This document shows, piece by piece, positions 11,769-19,360 of a stretch of DNA of 32,875 nucleotides. This DNA is from Polyangiaceae bacterium (lineage in GTDB: Bacteria; Myxococcota_A; Polyangia; Polyangiales; Polyangiaceae). Location of the stretch: the NCBI GenBank assembly GCA_020846005.1, contig JADLEQ010000014.1:1-32875 (forward strand), given 5' to 3'. Numbering within the stretch: position 1 is the stretch's first letter; each line of letters begins with the position of its first letter. The notes under the pieces are model-generated. The model worked only from the letters and a program-made list of their open reading frames with translations. It had not been told where the DNA came from and ran no database searches. The position numbers and the translations under genes were made by a program.

Positions 11769-13502
11769 ATGAACGTCACCGCTTCGAAGCCGCTCTTCTT
11801 GACCGCCCTGGCGCTCGCCGCCGCTGGCTGCTCTGCGTCCTCCGGCGGCACGGGCGGAGGCGGAGGGGGCGGCGGCGGGGTGGCCGCGGGGGGCGGAGGG
11901 GGCCTCGGCGGGGGCGGGACGGGCGGCGGCGGCGGCCTGCTCGACGCCGGCGGGGGCGGCGGCGGGGGCGGCTCCCCGGGAGGCATCCCGCAGACGTGCG
12001 CGGAGGCGCTCGCGAGCCAGAGCTACATCGGCTGCGAGTACTGGCCGACGGTCACCATGAACGCGAGCTTGTACGACGGCTTCTCGTTCGCGATCGCCGC
12101 GGCGAACCCGACGGCGGCGCCTGCCCAAGTCACCATCGAGATCGGCGGGCAGCTCGTGCAGACGGTCACGGTCGCCCCCGGCGATCTGCAGACGATCCCC
12201 CTGCCCTGGGTCCCCGCGCTCCTGCAGACGAACCTCGAGCCCGACTCGAAGCTCCTGCAGCGCGTCGCGTACAAGGTGACCAGCTCGGTCCCCATCACGC
12301 TCTACCAGTTCAACCCGCTCGATTTCGAGCTGAGCCCGCCGCCGTTCGGCTGCGAGCTCAGCAACGGCCGCTGCTACTCGTTCACCAACGACGCGTCCCT
12401 GCTGTTGCCGAAGTCCGCGCTCCGCGGCGAGTACTACGGCATCGCCTACCCGACACAGCACTACGGCGCCAGCAACCCGGTCACGCCCCAGCAGTGGGTG
12501 AACTCGCCAGGCTTCCTCTCCGTCACGGCCACCGAGGACGGCACGAGCGTCGAGGTGACGGCCTCCGGCCACATCCGCGCCGGGATCGGGGTCGGCGCGA
12601 TGAGCCCGGGGCAGACGGCGACGTTCAGCCTGAACGCCGGCGACGTCCTCGTCCTCGCCAGCGGCTCCCCGCCAGACGGCGAGACGCCCGCGCCCGGCCA
12701 ACCGTGCGTGACACAACTCAACGGCTCGACGACCCTACGCCTCTGCCCGACCCCGCCGGCGTACGACGTGACCGGGACGCGGATCAAGGCCACCCGGCCG
12801 GTGAGCGTCCTCGGCGGGCACAGCTGCACCTTCGTCCCGTACGACACCTTCGCCTGCGACCACCTCGAGGAGAGCGTCTTCCCCGTCGAGTCGCTCGGGC
12901 AGGATCTGGTCGTCACCGCGCCCCAGGCGATGGCGGGCGCCACCTCGTCGACGAGCCGGCCGGACAACATGTACGTCCGCATCCTCTCCGCGGCGAACGA
13001 CAACGAGGTGACGTTCGAGCCGGCGGTGAGCCCCGGCTTCACGCTCCAGGCCGGGGAGTGGCGGGAGATCGGGCCCATCCAGGGCGATTTCCGCGTGAAG
13101 GGGAAGAACAAGCTCCTCGTGGCCCAGTACATGGTCGGGGAGAACTACAGCGGCGCGTCCGCAGGCGGCGGGGATCCGGCGCTCTCGATCGCCATCCCCG
13201 TCGAGCAGTACCGCCTCGAGTACACCTTCCTCGCGCCCGCGAGCTACACGCACAACTTCGTCAACGTGGTCACCGCGCCCGGCGCGACGATCACCATCGA
13301 CGGGACGCCCATCCCGGCCGCCTCGTTCACGCCGATCGGGAGCAGCGGGCTCGGCGTGGCGCGGCACAAGATCACCGGCGGCGCGCACTCCATCACGGGC
13401 ACGCAGAACTTCGGGATCGTCGTCTACGGGTACGGCAGCTACACGAGCTACATGTACCCGGGCGGGCTGAACCTCGAGACGATCGTCATCGTGCCCGAGT
13501 GA
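11769..13502 (+). CDS. IgGFc-binding-like surface lipoprotein
   Basis: A 577-residue exported lipoprotein. A signal peptide ends in the lipobox ALAAAGC with lipidated Cys21, then a Gly-rich linker (about 26-72) containing LLDAGGG tethers a beta-rich domain (about 75-577). The domain resembles the IgGFc_binding family of myxobacterial and metazoan adhesive proteins: LASQSYIGCEYWPTV at its start, YQFNPLDF, NDASLLLP, VLGGHSCTFVPYDTFACDHL and VAQYMVGENYS are its recurrent segments. Paired cysteines suggest disulfides outside the cytoplasm. A role at the cell surface is likely; the ligand is unknown. The gene is preceded by a strong Shine-Dalgarno and converges on lolD. It has the same LLDAGGG linker module as the vWA lipoprotein at 18093. 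Confidence 0.85.
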   Translation: MNVTASKPLFLTALALAAAGCSASSGGTGGGGGGGGGVAAGGGGGLGGGGTGGGGGLLDAGGGGGGGGSPGGIPQTCAEALASQSYIGCEYWPTVTMNASLYDGFSFAIAAANPTAAPAQVTIEIGGQLVQTVTVAPGDLQTIPLPWVPALLQTNLEPDSKLLQRVAYKVTSSVPITLYQFNPLDFELSPPPFGCELSNGRCYSFTNDASLLLPKSALRGEYYGIAYPTQHYGASNPVTPQQWVNSPGFLSVTATEDGTSVEVTASGHIRAGIGVGAMSPGQTATFSLNAGDVLVLASGSPPDGETPAPGQPCVTQLNGSTTLRLCPTPPAYDVTGTRIKATRPVSVLGGHSCTFVPYDTFACDHLEESVFPVESLGQDLVVTAPQAMAGATSSTSRPDNMYVRILSAANDNEVTFEPAVSPGFTLQAGEWREIGPIQGDFRVKGKNKLLVAQYMVGENYSGASAGGGDPALSIAIPVEQYRLEYTFLAPASYTHNFVNVVTAPGATITIDGTPIPAASFTPIGSSGLGVARHKITGGAHSITGTQNFGIVVYGYGSYTSYMYPGGLNLETIVIVPE

Positions 13503-13503
13503 G

Positions 13504-13523
13504 GCGCCGGCGGCGCTCGGCGC
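13504..13523. terminator. Terminator-like hairpin between convergent genes
   Basis: GCGCCG and CGGCGC arms enclose an eight-nt loop. The hairpin fills the 21-nt gap between the lipoprotein stop and the lolD stop. There is no T-run, and GC-rich background makes chance hairpins common. Confidence 0.35.
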
Positions 13524-14240
13524 TCAGCCGGGCGCGCTCGCGACGTGCATCGCCCCGCGCTCGTCGCGGACGATCTTGCCGTCTTGCATGCGCACCACGC
13601 GCGGCATGCTCTCCGCGAAGCTCGGGTTGTGCGTGACGACGACGATGGTCGTCCCGTGCTCGCGGTTGATCTGGAAGAAGAGATCGTGGATGGCGCCGCT
13701 CGTCGCGCTGTCCAGGTTCCCGGTGGGCTCGTCCGCCAGGACGATCTTCGGATCGAGGGCGAGCGCACGCGCGATGGCGACGCGCTGTTGCTCGCCGCCG
13801 GAGAGCTCGCCGGGGCGGTGGGTCGCGCGATCCCGCAGACCCACCTCCTCGAGCAGCGCCTCCGCCCGGGAGCCCATCGCGCGTCTCGAACGCCCCTGGA
13901 TCAGCCCGGGCATCATCACGTTCTCGAGCGCGTTGAACTCCGGGAGGAGGTGGTGGAACTGGAAGACGAAGCCGATCATGCGGTTTCTCACCGCGGCGAG
14001 CCGCGCCGAGGACATCGCGGTCAGCTCCTCGCCTCCGAGCCGGATGCGACCGCTCGTGGGCAGGTCGAGCGTGCCGATGCAGTGGAGGAGCGTGCTCTTC
14101 CCCGCACCCGAGGCGCCGACGATCCCGATCACCTCGCCAGGGTGGATCACCATGTCGATCCCCCGCAGCACCTCGAGCGTCCGGCCCATGTGCTGGAAGC
14201 TCTTGTATACGTCCTCGATCAGCACGAGCGCGTCGGTCAT
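13524..14240 (-). CDS. lolD: Lipoprotein-releasing system ATP-binding protein LolD
   Basis: A 238-residue ABC ATPase that powers release of lipoproteins from the inner membrane to the periplasmic carrier. Walker A GASGAGKST is at 42-50, the Q-loop region FVFQFHHLLPEF at 91-102, the signature LSGGE at 146-150, Walker B IVLADEPTGNLD at 166-177 and the switch His at 204 (VVTHNPSFAE). FQFHHLLPEFNALENVMMP is characteristic of LolD/MacB-type ATPases. The ATG at 14238-14240 overlaps the permease stop by one base (TGATG), so translation is coupled. Together with the many lipoproteins encoded nearby, a Lol function is more likely than efflux. Confidence 0.93.
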   Translation of the reverse strand: MTDALVLIEDVYKSFQHMGRTLEVLRGIDMVIHPGEVIGIVGASGAGKSTLLHCIGTLDLPTSGRIRLGGEELTAMSSARLAAVRNRMIGFVFQFHHLLPEFNALENVMMPGLIQGRSRRAMGSRAEALLEEVGLRDRATHRPGELSGGEQQRVAIARALALDPKIVLADEPTGNLDSATSGAIHDLFFQINREHGTTIVVVTHNPSFAESMPRVVRMQDGKIVRDERGAMHVASAPG

Positions 14241-15970
14241 CACTCCCACCGGATCCCTTCCACGGGGCGAAGCTGGCTGGCCGCGCGCGCCGGGTAGAGC
14301 GTCGCGAGGGTGGTGATCACCAGCGCCGAGAGCGCGACCAGCGCGTAGTCGGCGGGGTTCACAGCGATGGGTAAGCGGTCCACGTAGTACACGTCCGGAT
14401 CGAGCCGAACGCCGAACCACGACAGGCTGAGCGCCATCACGAGGCCGGTCACGACGCCGAACACCGTGCCGATCGAGCCGATCACGACGCCCTCCAGCAT
14501 GAACACGCGCAGGATCGCGCCGTCGCTCGCGCCGATCGCCTTGAGGATCGCGATCTCCTTGCTCTTCTCCGTGACCATGAGGAGCAGCGTGCAGATGATG
14601 CAGAAGCTCGCCACGATGATGGCGATGCCCAGGATGGCGAACACCACGATCTTCTCCAGCTGGAGCGCACTGAAGAGGTTCTTGTTCAGGGCCTTCCAGT
14701 CGCGGACCCGCAGACCGTGGGCGGCGACGGCCGCGTCGAGCTTCGGGGTCGCCTCGTCGACGCGCTCCACGTCCTCCAGCTTCACGTCGACCCCCGTCAC
14801 GTGGGCGCCGAGATCGAGGAACTCCTGCGCCGTGTCGAGCCTCATGTACGCGTGGCTGGCGTCGTACTCGTACATCCCGCTGTAGAAGATGCCGGCGATG
14901 CGAAACCGCCGCGAGCGCGGCATGACGCCCATCGGCCCGAGATCGCCGAGCGGCGTGACCAGGGTGATCTCGTCGCCGACGTAGACGTGCAGCGTGCGGG
15001 CGAGCTCGCGGCCGACGATCAAGCCCGGGAAGACATCGGGCGGCCGGACGGCGGCGTCCACCGACGAGGCGTCGAGGGAGAAGCCCCGGAGGTCTGGCCC
15101 CTTGAAGTAGAGCTGCCCGTCGGAGGCGATGCCGATCGGGGTCTCCGGCGGGAGCCGCGCGAGCCCGACCTCGTCCTCGAGCCACTCGAGCTTGCCGACC
15201 TCGAGGTTCACGGGGAGGTCGACGACCTGGCCGATGCTCTGCGGGTCCACCCCGCGCACGAGGACGCCCGCGGTGTTGGAGGAGCTCGAGGCCATGGCCT
15301 CCCCCGCGGCGATCGGCGTCGCCGCCCGGACGCCGGGCACGGTGCGCACCGCGTCGAGCAGGTCTCGCCAGCCGTCGAAGCCCCCCGGCTGCTCGGCGTC
15401 GATCTTCACGTGGGCGTTGTTGCCGAGGATCTTGCGCTTCAGATCGGCGCCGAACCCTCCCATGATCGAGACGACCGCGCAGAGCGCGAACGCGCTCACG
15501 CCGACGCCGGCGATGGAAAGGAACGAGATGATGGTGAGGAACCCGCTCTTGCCCGCCCGCACATGGCGCGCCGCCACGAGAGGGACGAATCCGCTCCCCT
15601 CGATCCGATCGAGCACCCGCGGCAGGGAGAGCCAGAGCGAGCCCACCATGAAGCCGATCGCGCCCACCGCCGCGGCGCCGCGCACGAGCTGGTGCCAGAG
15701 CACGAAGTAGCTGCCCCGGAGCTCCGGCAGGCGCCCGCTCCACGTGCCGAACACGACCAGCACGACGAGCGACACCACCGTCCCGCCCACCACGAGGTAC
15801 CGGCGGCGACGCGCCCCGAGCTTGCGGAAGCCGCCCACGACGAGCCAGAGGACGAGCCCGACCGCCACCGCGATCAGGGCGAGCCGTCCGTTCAACCCCA
15901 GCTCAGCCCACAGCGCGGCGAGGGGGGTCGGCGGCTCCTCGAGCAGCCGCGGCTGGGCGGCGAGCGTCAC
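14240..15970 (-). CDS. lolC: LolC/LolE-like ABC permease with N-terminal membrane extension
   Basis: A 576-residue FtsX-family permease, partner of LolD. The canonical LolC/E part starts near residue 130 (PLVAARHVRAGKSGFLTIIS), with a membrane helix at about 145-170, a periplasmic domain, then three C-terminal helices around IVVFAILGIAIIVASFCI, SIGTVFGVVTGLVMAL and ALVALSALVITTLATL, and a final ARAASQLRPVEGIRWE. KSKEIAILKAIGAS is the coupling motif. LolC and LolE are usually about 400 residues; the extra N-terminal 130 hold three further hydrophobic helices (about 29-47, 58-77, 97-116). The GTG start at 15968-15970 overlaps the lysS stop in a GTGA. A single permease gene implies a homodimer rather than a LolC/LolE pair. 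Confidence 0.9.
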   Translation of the reverse strand: MTLAAQPRLLEEPPTPLAALWAELGLNGRLALIAVAVGLVLWLVVGGFRKLGARRRRYLVVGGTVVSLVVLVVFGTWSGRLPELRGSYFVLWHQLVRGAAAVGAIGFMVGSLWLSLPRVLDRIEGSGFVPLVAARHVRAGKSGFLTIISFLSIAGVGVSAFALCAVVSIMGGFGADLKRKILGNNAHVKIDAEQPGGFDGWRDLLDAVRTVPGVRAATPIAAGEAMASSSSNTAGVLVRGVDPQSIGQVVDLPVNLEVGKLEWLEDEVGLARLPPETPIGIASDGQLYFKGPDLRGFSLDASSVDAAVRPPDVFPGLIVGRELARTLHVYVGDEITLVTPLGDLGPMGVMPRSRRFRIAGIFYSGMYEYDASHAYMRLDTAQEFLDLGAHVTGVDVKLEDVERVDEATPKLDAAVAAHGLRVRDWKALNKNLFSALQLEKIVVFAILGIAIIVASFCIICTLLLMVTEKSKEIAILKAIGASDGAILRVFMLEGVVIGSIGTVFGVVTGLVMALSLSWFGVRLDPDVYYVDRLPIAVNPADYALVALSALVITTLATLYPARAASQLRPVEGIRWE

Positions 15971-17670
15971 GGCGACTCCGGCCGGAGCAGCGGGAACGCG
16001 ATCACGTCGCGGATCGAGGCCTGACTCGCGAGCGCCATCACCAGCCGATCGACGCCCAGGCCGAAGCCGGCGGCCGGAGGCATGCCGTGCTCGAGCGCCC
16101 TCACGTAGTCGGCGTCGAAGTCCATGGTCTCCTCGGCGCCGCGCGCCTTCTTCTCGACCTGGTCTCGGAAGCGCGCGGCCTGATCGTCCGGGTCGTTCAG
16201 CTCGCTGAAGGCGTTGCACAGCTCGCGCCCGTGGACGAACAGCTCGAACCGATCGACCAGCGTCGGATCGGAGTCCTTCCGGCGCGCGAGCGGCGACACC
16301 TCGGCAGGGTAGTCGACGACGAACACCGGGCGGCTCCGGGCGCCGTCCTCGGAGCGGAAGTCCTCCGCGAGGAACGGCTCGACCAGGTACTCGTACGCCG
16401 AGAAGAGGCGCTCGCCCTCCGTGTCGCATGCCGCGAGGCCGCGGCGGAAGCTCGCCCAGTCGACCCGCCCTGCGCGCGCGGACGCCCGCGCGAGCTCACG
16501 CGTGAGCGCGTCTCCCCGCGCGCGCGCCGCCTCGGCGCCGGTTGAGGTCGGCTCGGGCAACGCCAGCTCGGGCAGGCGCGCCGGGACGTCGCGCGGCAGC
16601 CCCGCCGCACGGAGCGCTCGATCCACGCCCTCGCGCATGGGGAGGCGCGCGAAGGGCTCGGCGATGGTGAACGGCCGCGCGTCGACGAGCGCCGCCCACG
16701 CGGGGCCGAGCCCGGCCGCGTGCATCGCGGCGGTCACGCGCTGGTCCACGTCGCGGAGGAGCTCCTCCGTCTGGTCCATGAGCTCGACGTACGTGGCGTA
16801 GGCCTGGTAGTACTCGAGGATGGTGAACTCGGGGTTGTGGCGCGTGCTCAGGCCCTCATTACGGTACGCGCGACCGATCTCGTAGACACGCTCGAAGCCG
16901 CCGACGAGCAGGCGCTTGAGATGGAGCTCCGGCGCGATGCGGAGGAACAGCTCGAGCTCGAGGGCGTTGTGGTGGGTCTTGAACGGCTTGGCGGCGGCGC
17001 CCCCCACCAGCGCGTGCAGCGTCGGCGTCTCGACCTCGAGGAAGCCGCGGCCGTCGAGGAACGCGCGGAGCGCCTGCACGATGAGCGAACGCGCCCGGAG
17101 CGCGATCGCCGCGCTCGGGTTGGCGACGAGGTCCACGTACCGGCGCCGGTAGCGCTCGTCGACATCGGTCAGGCCGTGCCACTTGTCCGGCAGGGGGCGG
17201 AGCGCCTTGCTCACCACCCGGAGGCGTCGCACCTCGATCGAGAGCTCCCCGGCGCGCGTCACCATGAGCGGCCCCGCGGCCTCGACGTGATCGCCCACGT
17301 CGAGGTCCTCGAGCCGCGCGAAGGCCTCGCCCATCGAATCGATGCGGCAGAAGAGCTGGAGCTCGCCCGTGCCGTCCCGCAGCCGCAAGAACGCAGCCTT
17401 GCCGAAGCCGCGCCGCGCCAGCACACGCCCGAGCACGCGCCGATCCCCCGCACCCGCGAGCTCCGTCACGCGCGCCGGGTCGTAGCGCTCACCCGCCTCG
17501 TCCACGAGCGCCGGCGCCGCGAGCGCGCGCAGGTCGCGAGCGCGTGATCGGTCGCCCGGCTCGAGGTCGTTCGGGAACGGCGACTCGCCGCGCGCCCGGA
17601 GGCGCTCGGCCTTCGTTCGCCGCGCTTGGATCAGCGCATCTTCTGCGCCGATCTCGTTCGGATCGGTCAT
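15967..17670 (-). CDS. lysS: Lysyl-tRNA synthetase, class II
   Basis: A 567-residue LysS that charges tRNA-Lys. The OB-fold anticodon domain is at about 78-155. The class II catalytic core has the motif 1 region at about 200-216, motif 2 RAYRNEGLSTRHNPEFTILE (267-286) and motif 3 GFGLGVDRLVM (535-545). Bacterial LysS is usually about 490-510 residues; the excess is an Ala/Arg-rich insertion at about 362-418 between motifs 2 and 3. The ATG at 17668-17670 is preferred to upstream frame extension because MTDPNEIGAEDALIQARRTK is a typical N-terminus. A TGCTATCCG promoter-like element at 17684-17692 (minus strand) would leave a very short leader. It leads a lysS-lolC-lolD operon with overlapping genes. 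Confidence 0.95.
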   Translation of the reverse strand: MTDPNEIGAEDALIQARRTKAERLRARGESPFPNDLEPGDRSRARDLRALAAPALVDEAGERYDPARVTELAGAGDRRVLGRVLARRGFGKAAFLRLRDGTGELQLFCRIDSMGEAFARLEDLDVGDHVEAAGPLMVTRAGELSIEVRRLRVVSKALRPLPDKWHGLTDVDERYRRRYVDLVANPSAAIALRARSLIVQALRAFLDGRGFLEVETPTLHALVGGAAAKPFKTHHNALELELFLRIAPELHLKRLLVGGFERVYEIGRAYRNEGLSTRHNPEFTILEYYQAYATYVELMDQTEELLRDVDQRVTAAMHAAGLGPAWAALVDARPFTIAEPFARLPMREGVDRALRAAGLPRDVPARLPELALPEPTSTGAEAARARGDALTRELARASARAGRVDWASFRRGLAACDTEGERLFSAYEYLVEPFLAEDFRSEDGARSRPVFVVDYPAEVSPLARRKDSDPTLVDRFELFVHGRELCNAFSELNDPDDQAARFRDQVEKKARGAEETMDFDADYVRALEHGMPPAAGFGLGVDRLVMALASQASIRDVIAFPLLRPESP

Positions 17671-17702
17671 CGTCGAGCGGGGGCGGATAGCAAGCGGCAC
17701 CG

Positions 17703-17736
17703 GGGTCGTCCAGCGAGGGCGAGGGAACGACGACCC
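17703..17736. repeat. Inverted repeat between the selenoprotein gene and lysS
   Basis: GGGTCGTC at 17703-17710 and GACGACCC at 17729-17736 are perfect complements across 18 nt. A further GTCGTCGGG lies near 17790. The repeat sits in the 148-nt gap after the selenoprotein stop and ahead of lysS, so it could end the first transcript or be an operator for lysS. No T-run is present. Confidence 0.3.
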
Positions 17737-17818
17737 GGCGCGCGAAAGCTCCGGCCGCGCCCACACGCGAGAGCACGATCGGCGCCCGCGTCGTCGGGAC
17801 GGGCCGCCGCGGCGCGGC

Positions 17819-18031
17819 TCAGAGCTTGCCCAGGATCTCCTCGTGCTCCGGGAAGCGCCCGGCCTCGGCCTTCGAGAAGATCACCGCGCCGTCGACCAGC
17901 ACGTCGAACTGCCCGGGCCGCCCGACCTCGAGCTGGGCGGCGACGCCCTTCTCCCGCTCGATCTCCGCCGCGAGCCTCGCGGCGCGGGGGCGGTAGTTTC
18001 AAGCGTGGCAGTAGCGGATGACGATGCTCAC
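17819..18031 (-). CDS. SelT/SelW/SelH (Rdx) family selenoprotein with in-frame TGA
   Basis: A 70-residue thioredoxin-like redox protein, read through a TGA at 17999-18001. The product begins MSIVIRYCHAUNYRPRAA, giving Cys8-His-Ala-Sec11. This is the CxxU motif at the end of the first beta strand that defines the Rdx family; most bacterial relatives have CxxC. The frame continues for 59 sense codons to a normal TGA. It keeps the family's second half: a helix (RLAAEIEREKG), a beta strand, GQFDVLVDGAVIFSK, and the terminal RFPEHEEILGKL. The GTG start follows a TAGCGT -10 by six nt, predicting a leaderless mRNA. A SECIS-like hairpin begins 14 nt after the TGA. Read as a pseudogene instead, the coincidence of the stop with the redox residue and the intact downstream frame would be unexplained. 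Sec machinery genes are not in the window. Target substrate unknown. Confidence 0.87.
17966..17984 (-). promoter_or_regulatory. Bacterial SECIS-like hairpin
   Basis: In the mRNA, arms CGCCGCGA and UCGCGGCG (eight pairs) enclose the loop GGC. The loop lies 22 nt after the UGA. Known bacterial SECIS elements sit inside the coding region just downstream of UGA, with the apical loop roughly 16-37 nt away and a G in the first two loop positions; both hold here. The structure is drawn by eye, not computed. Confidence 0.7.
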
Positions 18032-18037
18032 GACCCG

Positions 18038-18043
18038 ACGCTA
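18038..18043 (-). promoter_or_regulatory. Candidate promoter of the selenoprotein gene
   Basis: TAGCGT on the minus strand ends six nt before the GTG start. Seventeen nt further upstream, TGGACG (18061-18066) matches four of six bases of the TTGACA -35 box. The spacing predicts transcription starting at the first base of the start codon. Confidence 0.5.
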
Positions 18044-18092
18044 CTCCAGCGGGCGCGGGTCGTCCAGCCGCGACCGCGCCCCTTGGGCGCGC

Positions 18093-19292
18093 TCACTCCG
18101 GGACGACGCGCGTGTCGCAGCCGAAGAGGATGTCGAGCTTCGCGTCGGGGACGGCCTGGAGGGTCGTGCACGTCTCGGGGCACACGAGGATCTTCGTCGG
18201 GGTCGTCGGGTCGTCGTAGTACCAACCGCCCGCGCCGCACTTCGCCGGAGAGTCCACGTAGTAGATGTCGGTGGTGGCGCCGCCCTGTGGCGTGAACGTC
18301 ACGTTGACGCGCGCACGATCGAACGTCTCGCCGGCGGGGGGCGGGGGGATCTCCCACTCGCACGCCAGCTTCTTCGACGACACGACCGTCTGCGCGAGCT
18401 GCGTGAAGACCGTCTGGAACCCAGCCTGGTTGCCGCCGCACAGGTCGCCGGCGATCGTCCCGGTCTGCGCGACGAGCTGCTTGTAGACATCCCCCGTGTC
18501 CGCGCACGCGAGGAGGACGCCGCACGAGCCGGTGCAGAAGATGCCGAAGAAGCGCCAGTCCGCGAACATGGGCGATCCGGGCTCGAGCGCTGCGACGCCC
18601 GCAGTGAACGCCGCCGCGGAGAGGTCGCTGTCGTCATCCGTCACGACGGCGAAGTACTTGATCGACTCCTCGCGGAGCGTGGGCTTGTACGTGGGGTAGG
18701 CTTGAAGGAGCTTCTCCAGCGCGTTGTTGCTCCCGACGCTCGTCTCGACATGCTGGTAGTTGGGGGGCTTGCTACCGCCGGGGCACACGCCCGTCGCGAG
18801 CGGGGGGTCGATACAGATCCCAGGGTCCGGGTTGAAGAGGTTGCCGCCGTTCGGGCTCCCCGGCTTCGCCACCACGACGACGCGCGCGTTCATCCCGGCG
18901 ATGTAGTTGTAGAAGCCGTTCAGGTTCGCCTCGACGGCCGTGAGCTCGTTCACCATGCTGTCGGAGGTGTCGAGCGCCCAGATGATGTCGATCGGGCGGT
19001 AGACGTTCTCGGCCGTCTCCGCGATCTCCTGGCACTCGGCGCCGTCCGGCACGCCCCCGCCCCCGGTACCCCCACCGGCATCGAGGAGGACGCCGCCGGA
19101 CCCGCCGGTCCCCGAGGCGGCCGCGCCCGCTGCGCCGCCCCCCGCCGCCGACCCGGCGACGCCGCCGGCGCCGGCCGCGCCGCTCGCCGCGCTGCCCCCC
19201 CCACCCGCGCTGCCACCCGTCGCCGCCGTGCACGCAGCGAGCGCCGCTCCGGCCAGGACGCCCCCGATCGATGACCACCCGATGCTCGGCAT
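18093..19292 (-). CDS. von Willebrand factor A domain lipoprotein
   Basis: A 399-residue exported lipoprotein. The signal peptide ends ALAAC with lipid-acceptor Cys21, followed by an Ala/Gly-rich linker to about residue 82 that contains LLDAGGG. The vWA domain starts at about 100 (RPIDIIWALDTSDSM) with a complete MIDAS motif DTSDS at 108-112, the later acidic loop VVTDDDSD, and a scattering of cysteines (for example FCTGSCGVLLACADTG) suitable for disulfides. The vWA fold with MIDAS usually binds a protein ligand through a metal ion. Myxobacterial genomes have many such lipoproteins of unknown function. The ATG is supported by AGAGGAG seven nt upstream and by the signal peptide beginning there. 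It lies 68 nt downstream of the M23 gene. Confidence 0.87.
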   Translation of the reverse strand: MPSIGWSSIGGVLAGAALAACTAATGGSAGGGGSAASGAAGAGGVAGSAAGGGAAGAAASGTGGSGGVLLDAGGGTGGGGVPDGAECQEIAETAENVYRPIDIIWALDTSDSMVNELTAVEANLNGFYNYIAGMNARVVVVAKPGSPNGGNLFNPDPGICIDPPLATGVCPGGSKPPNYQHVETSVGSNNALEKLLQAYPTYKPTLREESIKYFAVVTDDDSDLSAAAFTAGVAALEPGSPMFADWRFFGIFCTGSCGVLLACADTGDVYKQLVAQTGTIAGDLCGGNQAGFQTVFTQLAQTVVSSKKLACEWEIPPPPAGETFDRARVNVTFTPQGGATTDIYYVDSPAKCGAGGWYYDDPTTPTKILVCPETCTTLQAVPDAKLDILFGCDTRVVPE

Positions 19293-19315
19293 GTCGCGCT
19301 CCTCTCTGGCGCGCG

Positions 19316-19324
19316 AGCCTAGCA
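19316..19324 (-). promoter_or_regulatory. Candidate extended -10 of the vWA lipoprotein gene
   Basis: TGCTAGGCT matches TGnTAnnnT. Transcription would begin about 17 nt before the ATG, leaving just enough leader for the AGAGGAG Shine-Dalgarno. Confidence 0.4.
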
Positions 19325-19360
19325 CCTTCGGCCCGCGGGCCAAGAGCCGCCACCCAGGGA

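Noticed and set aside
11840-11985. G-rich tract as a possible regulatory G-quadruplex region
   Set aside because: It is fully explained by Gly codons of the lipoprotein linker; a structural role cannot be separated from coding by inspection.
17999-18001. Reading the TGA as the end of a pseudogene or a sequencing error
   Set aside because: The TGA lies exactly at the redox residue of the CxxU motif, the frame downstream stays intact to a normal stop and a SECIS-like hairpin follows. Selenocysteine explains all of this with one assumption.
17667-18002. Overlapping Arg/Pro-rich minus-strand frame starting MKLPPPRREARGG
   Set aside because: It is a shifted frame of the selenoprotein gene and the gap before lysS, with no family resemblance.
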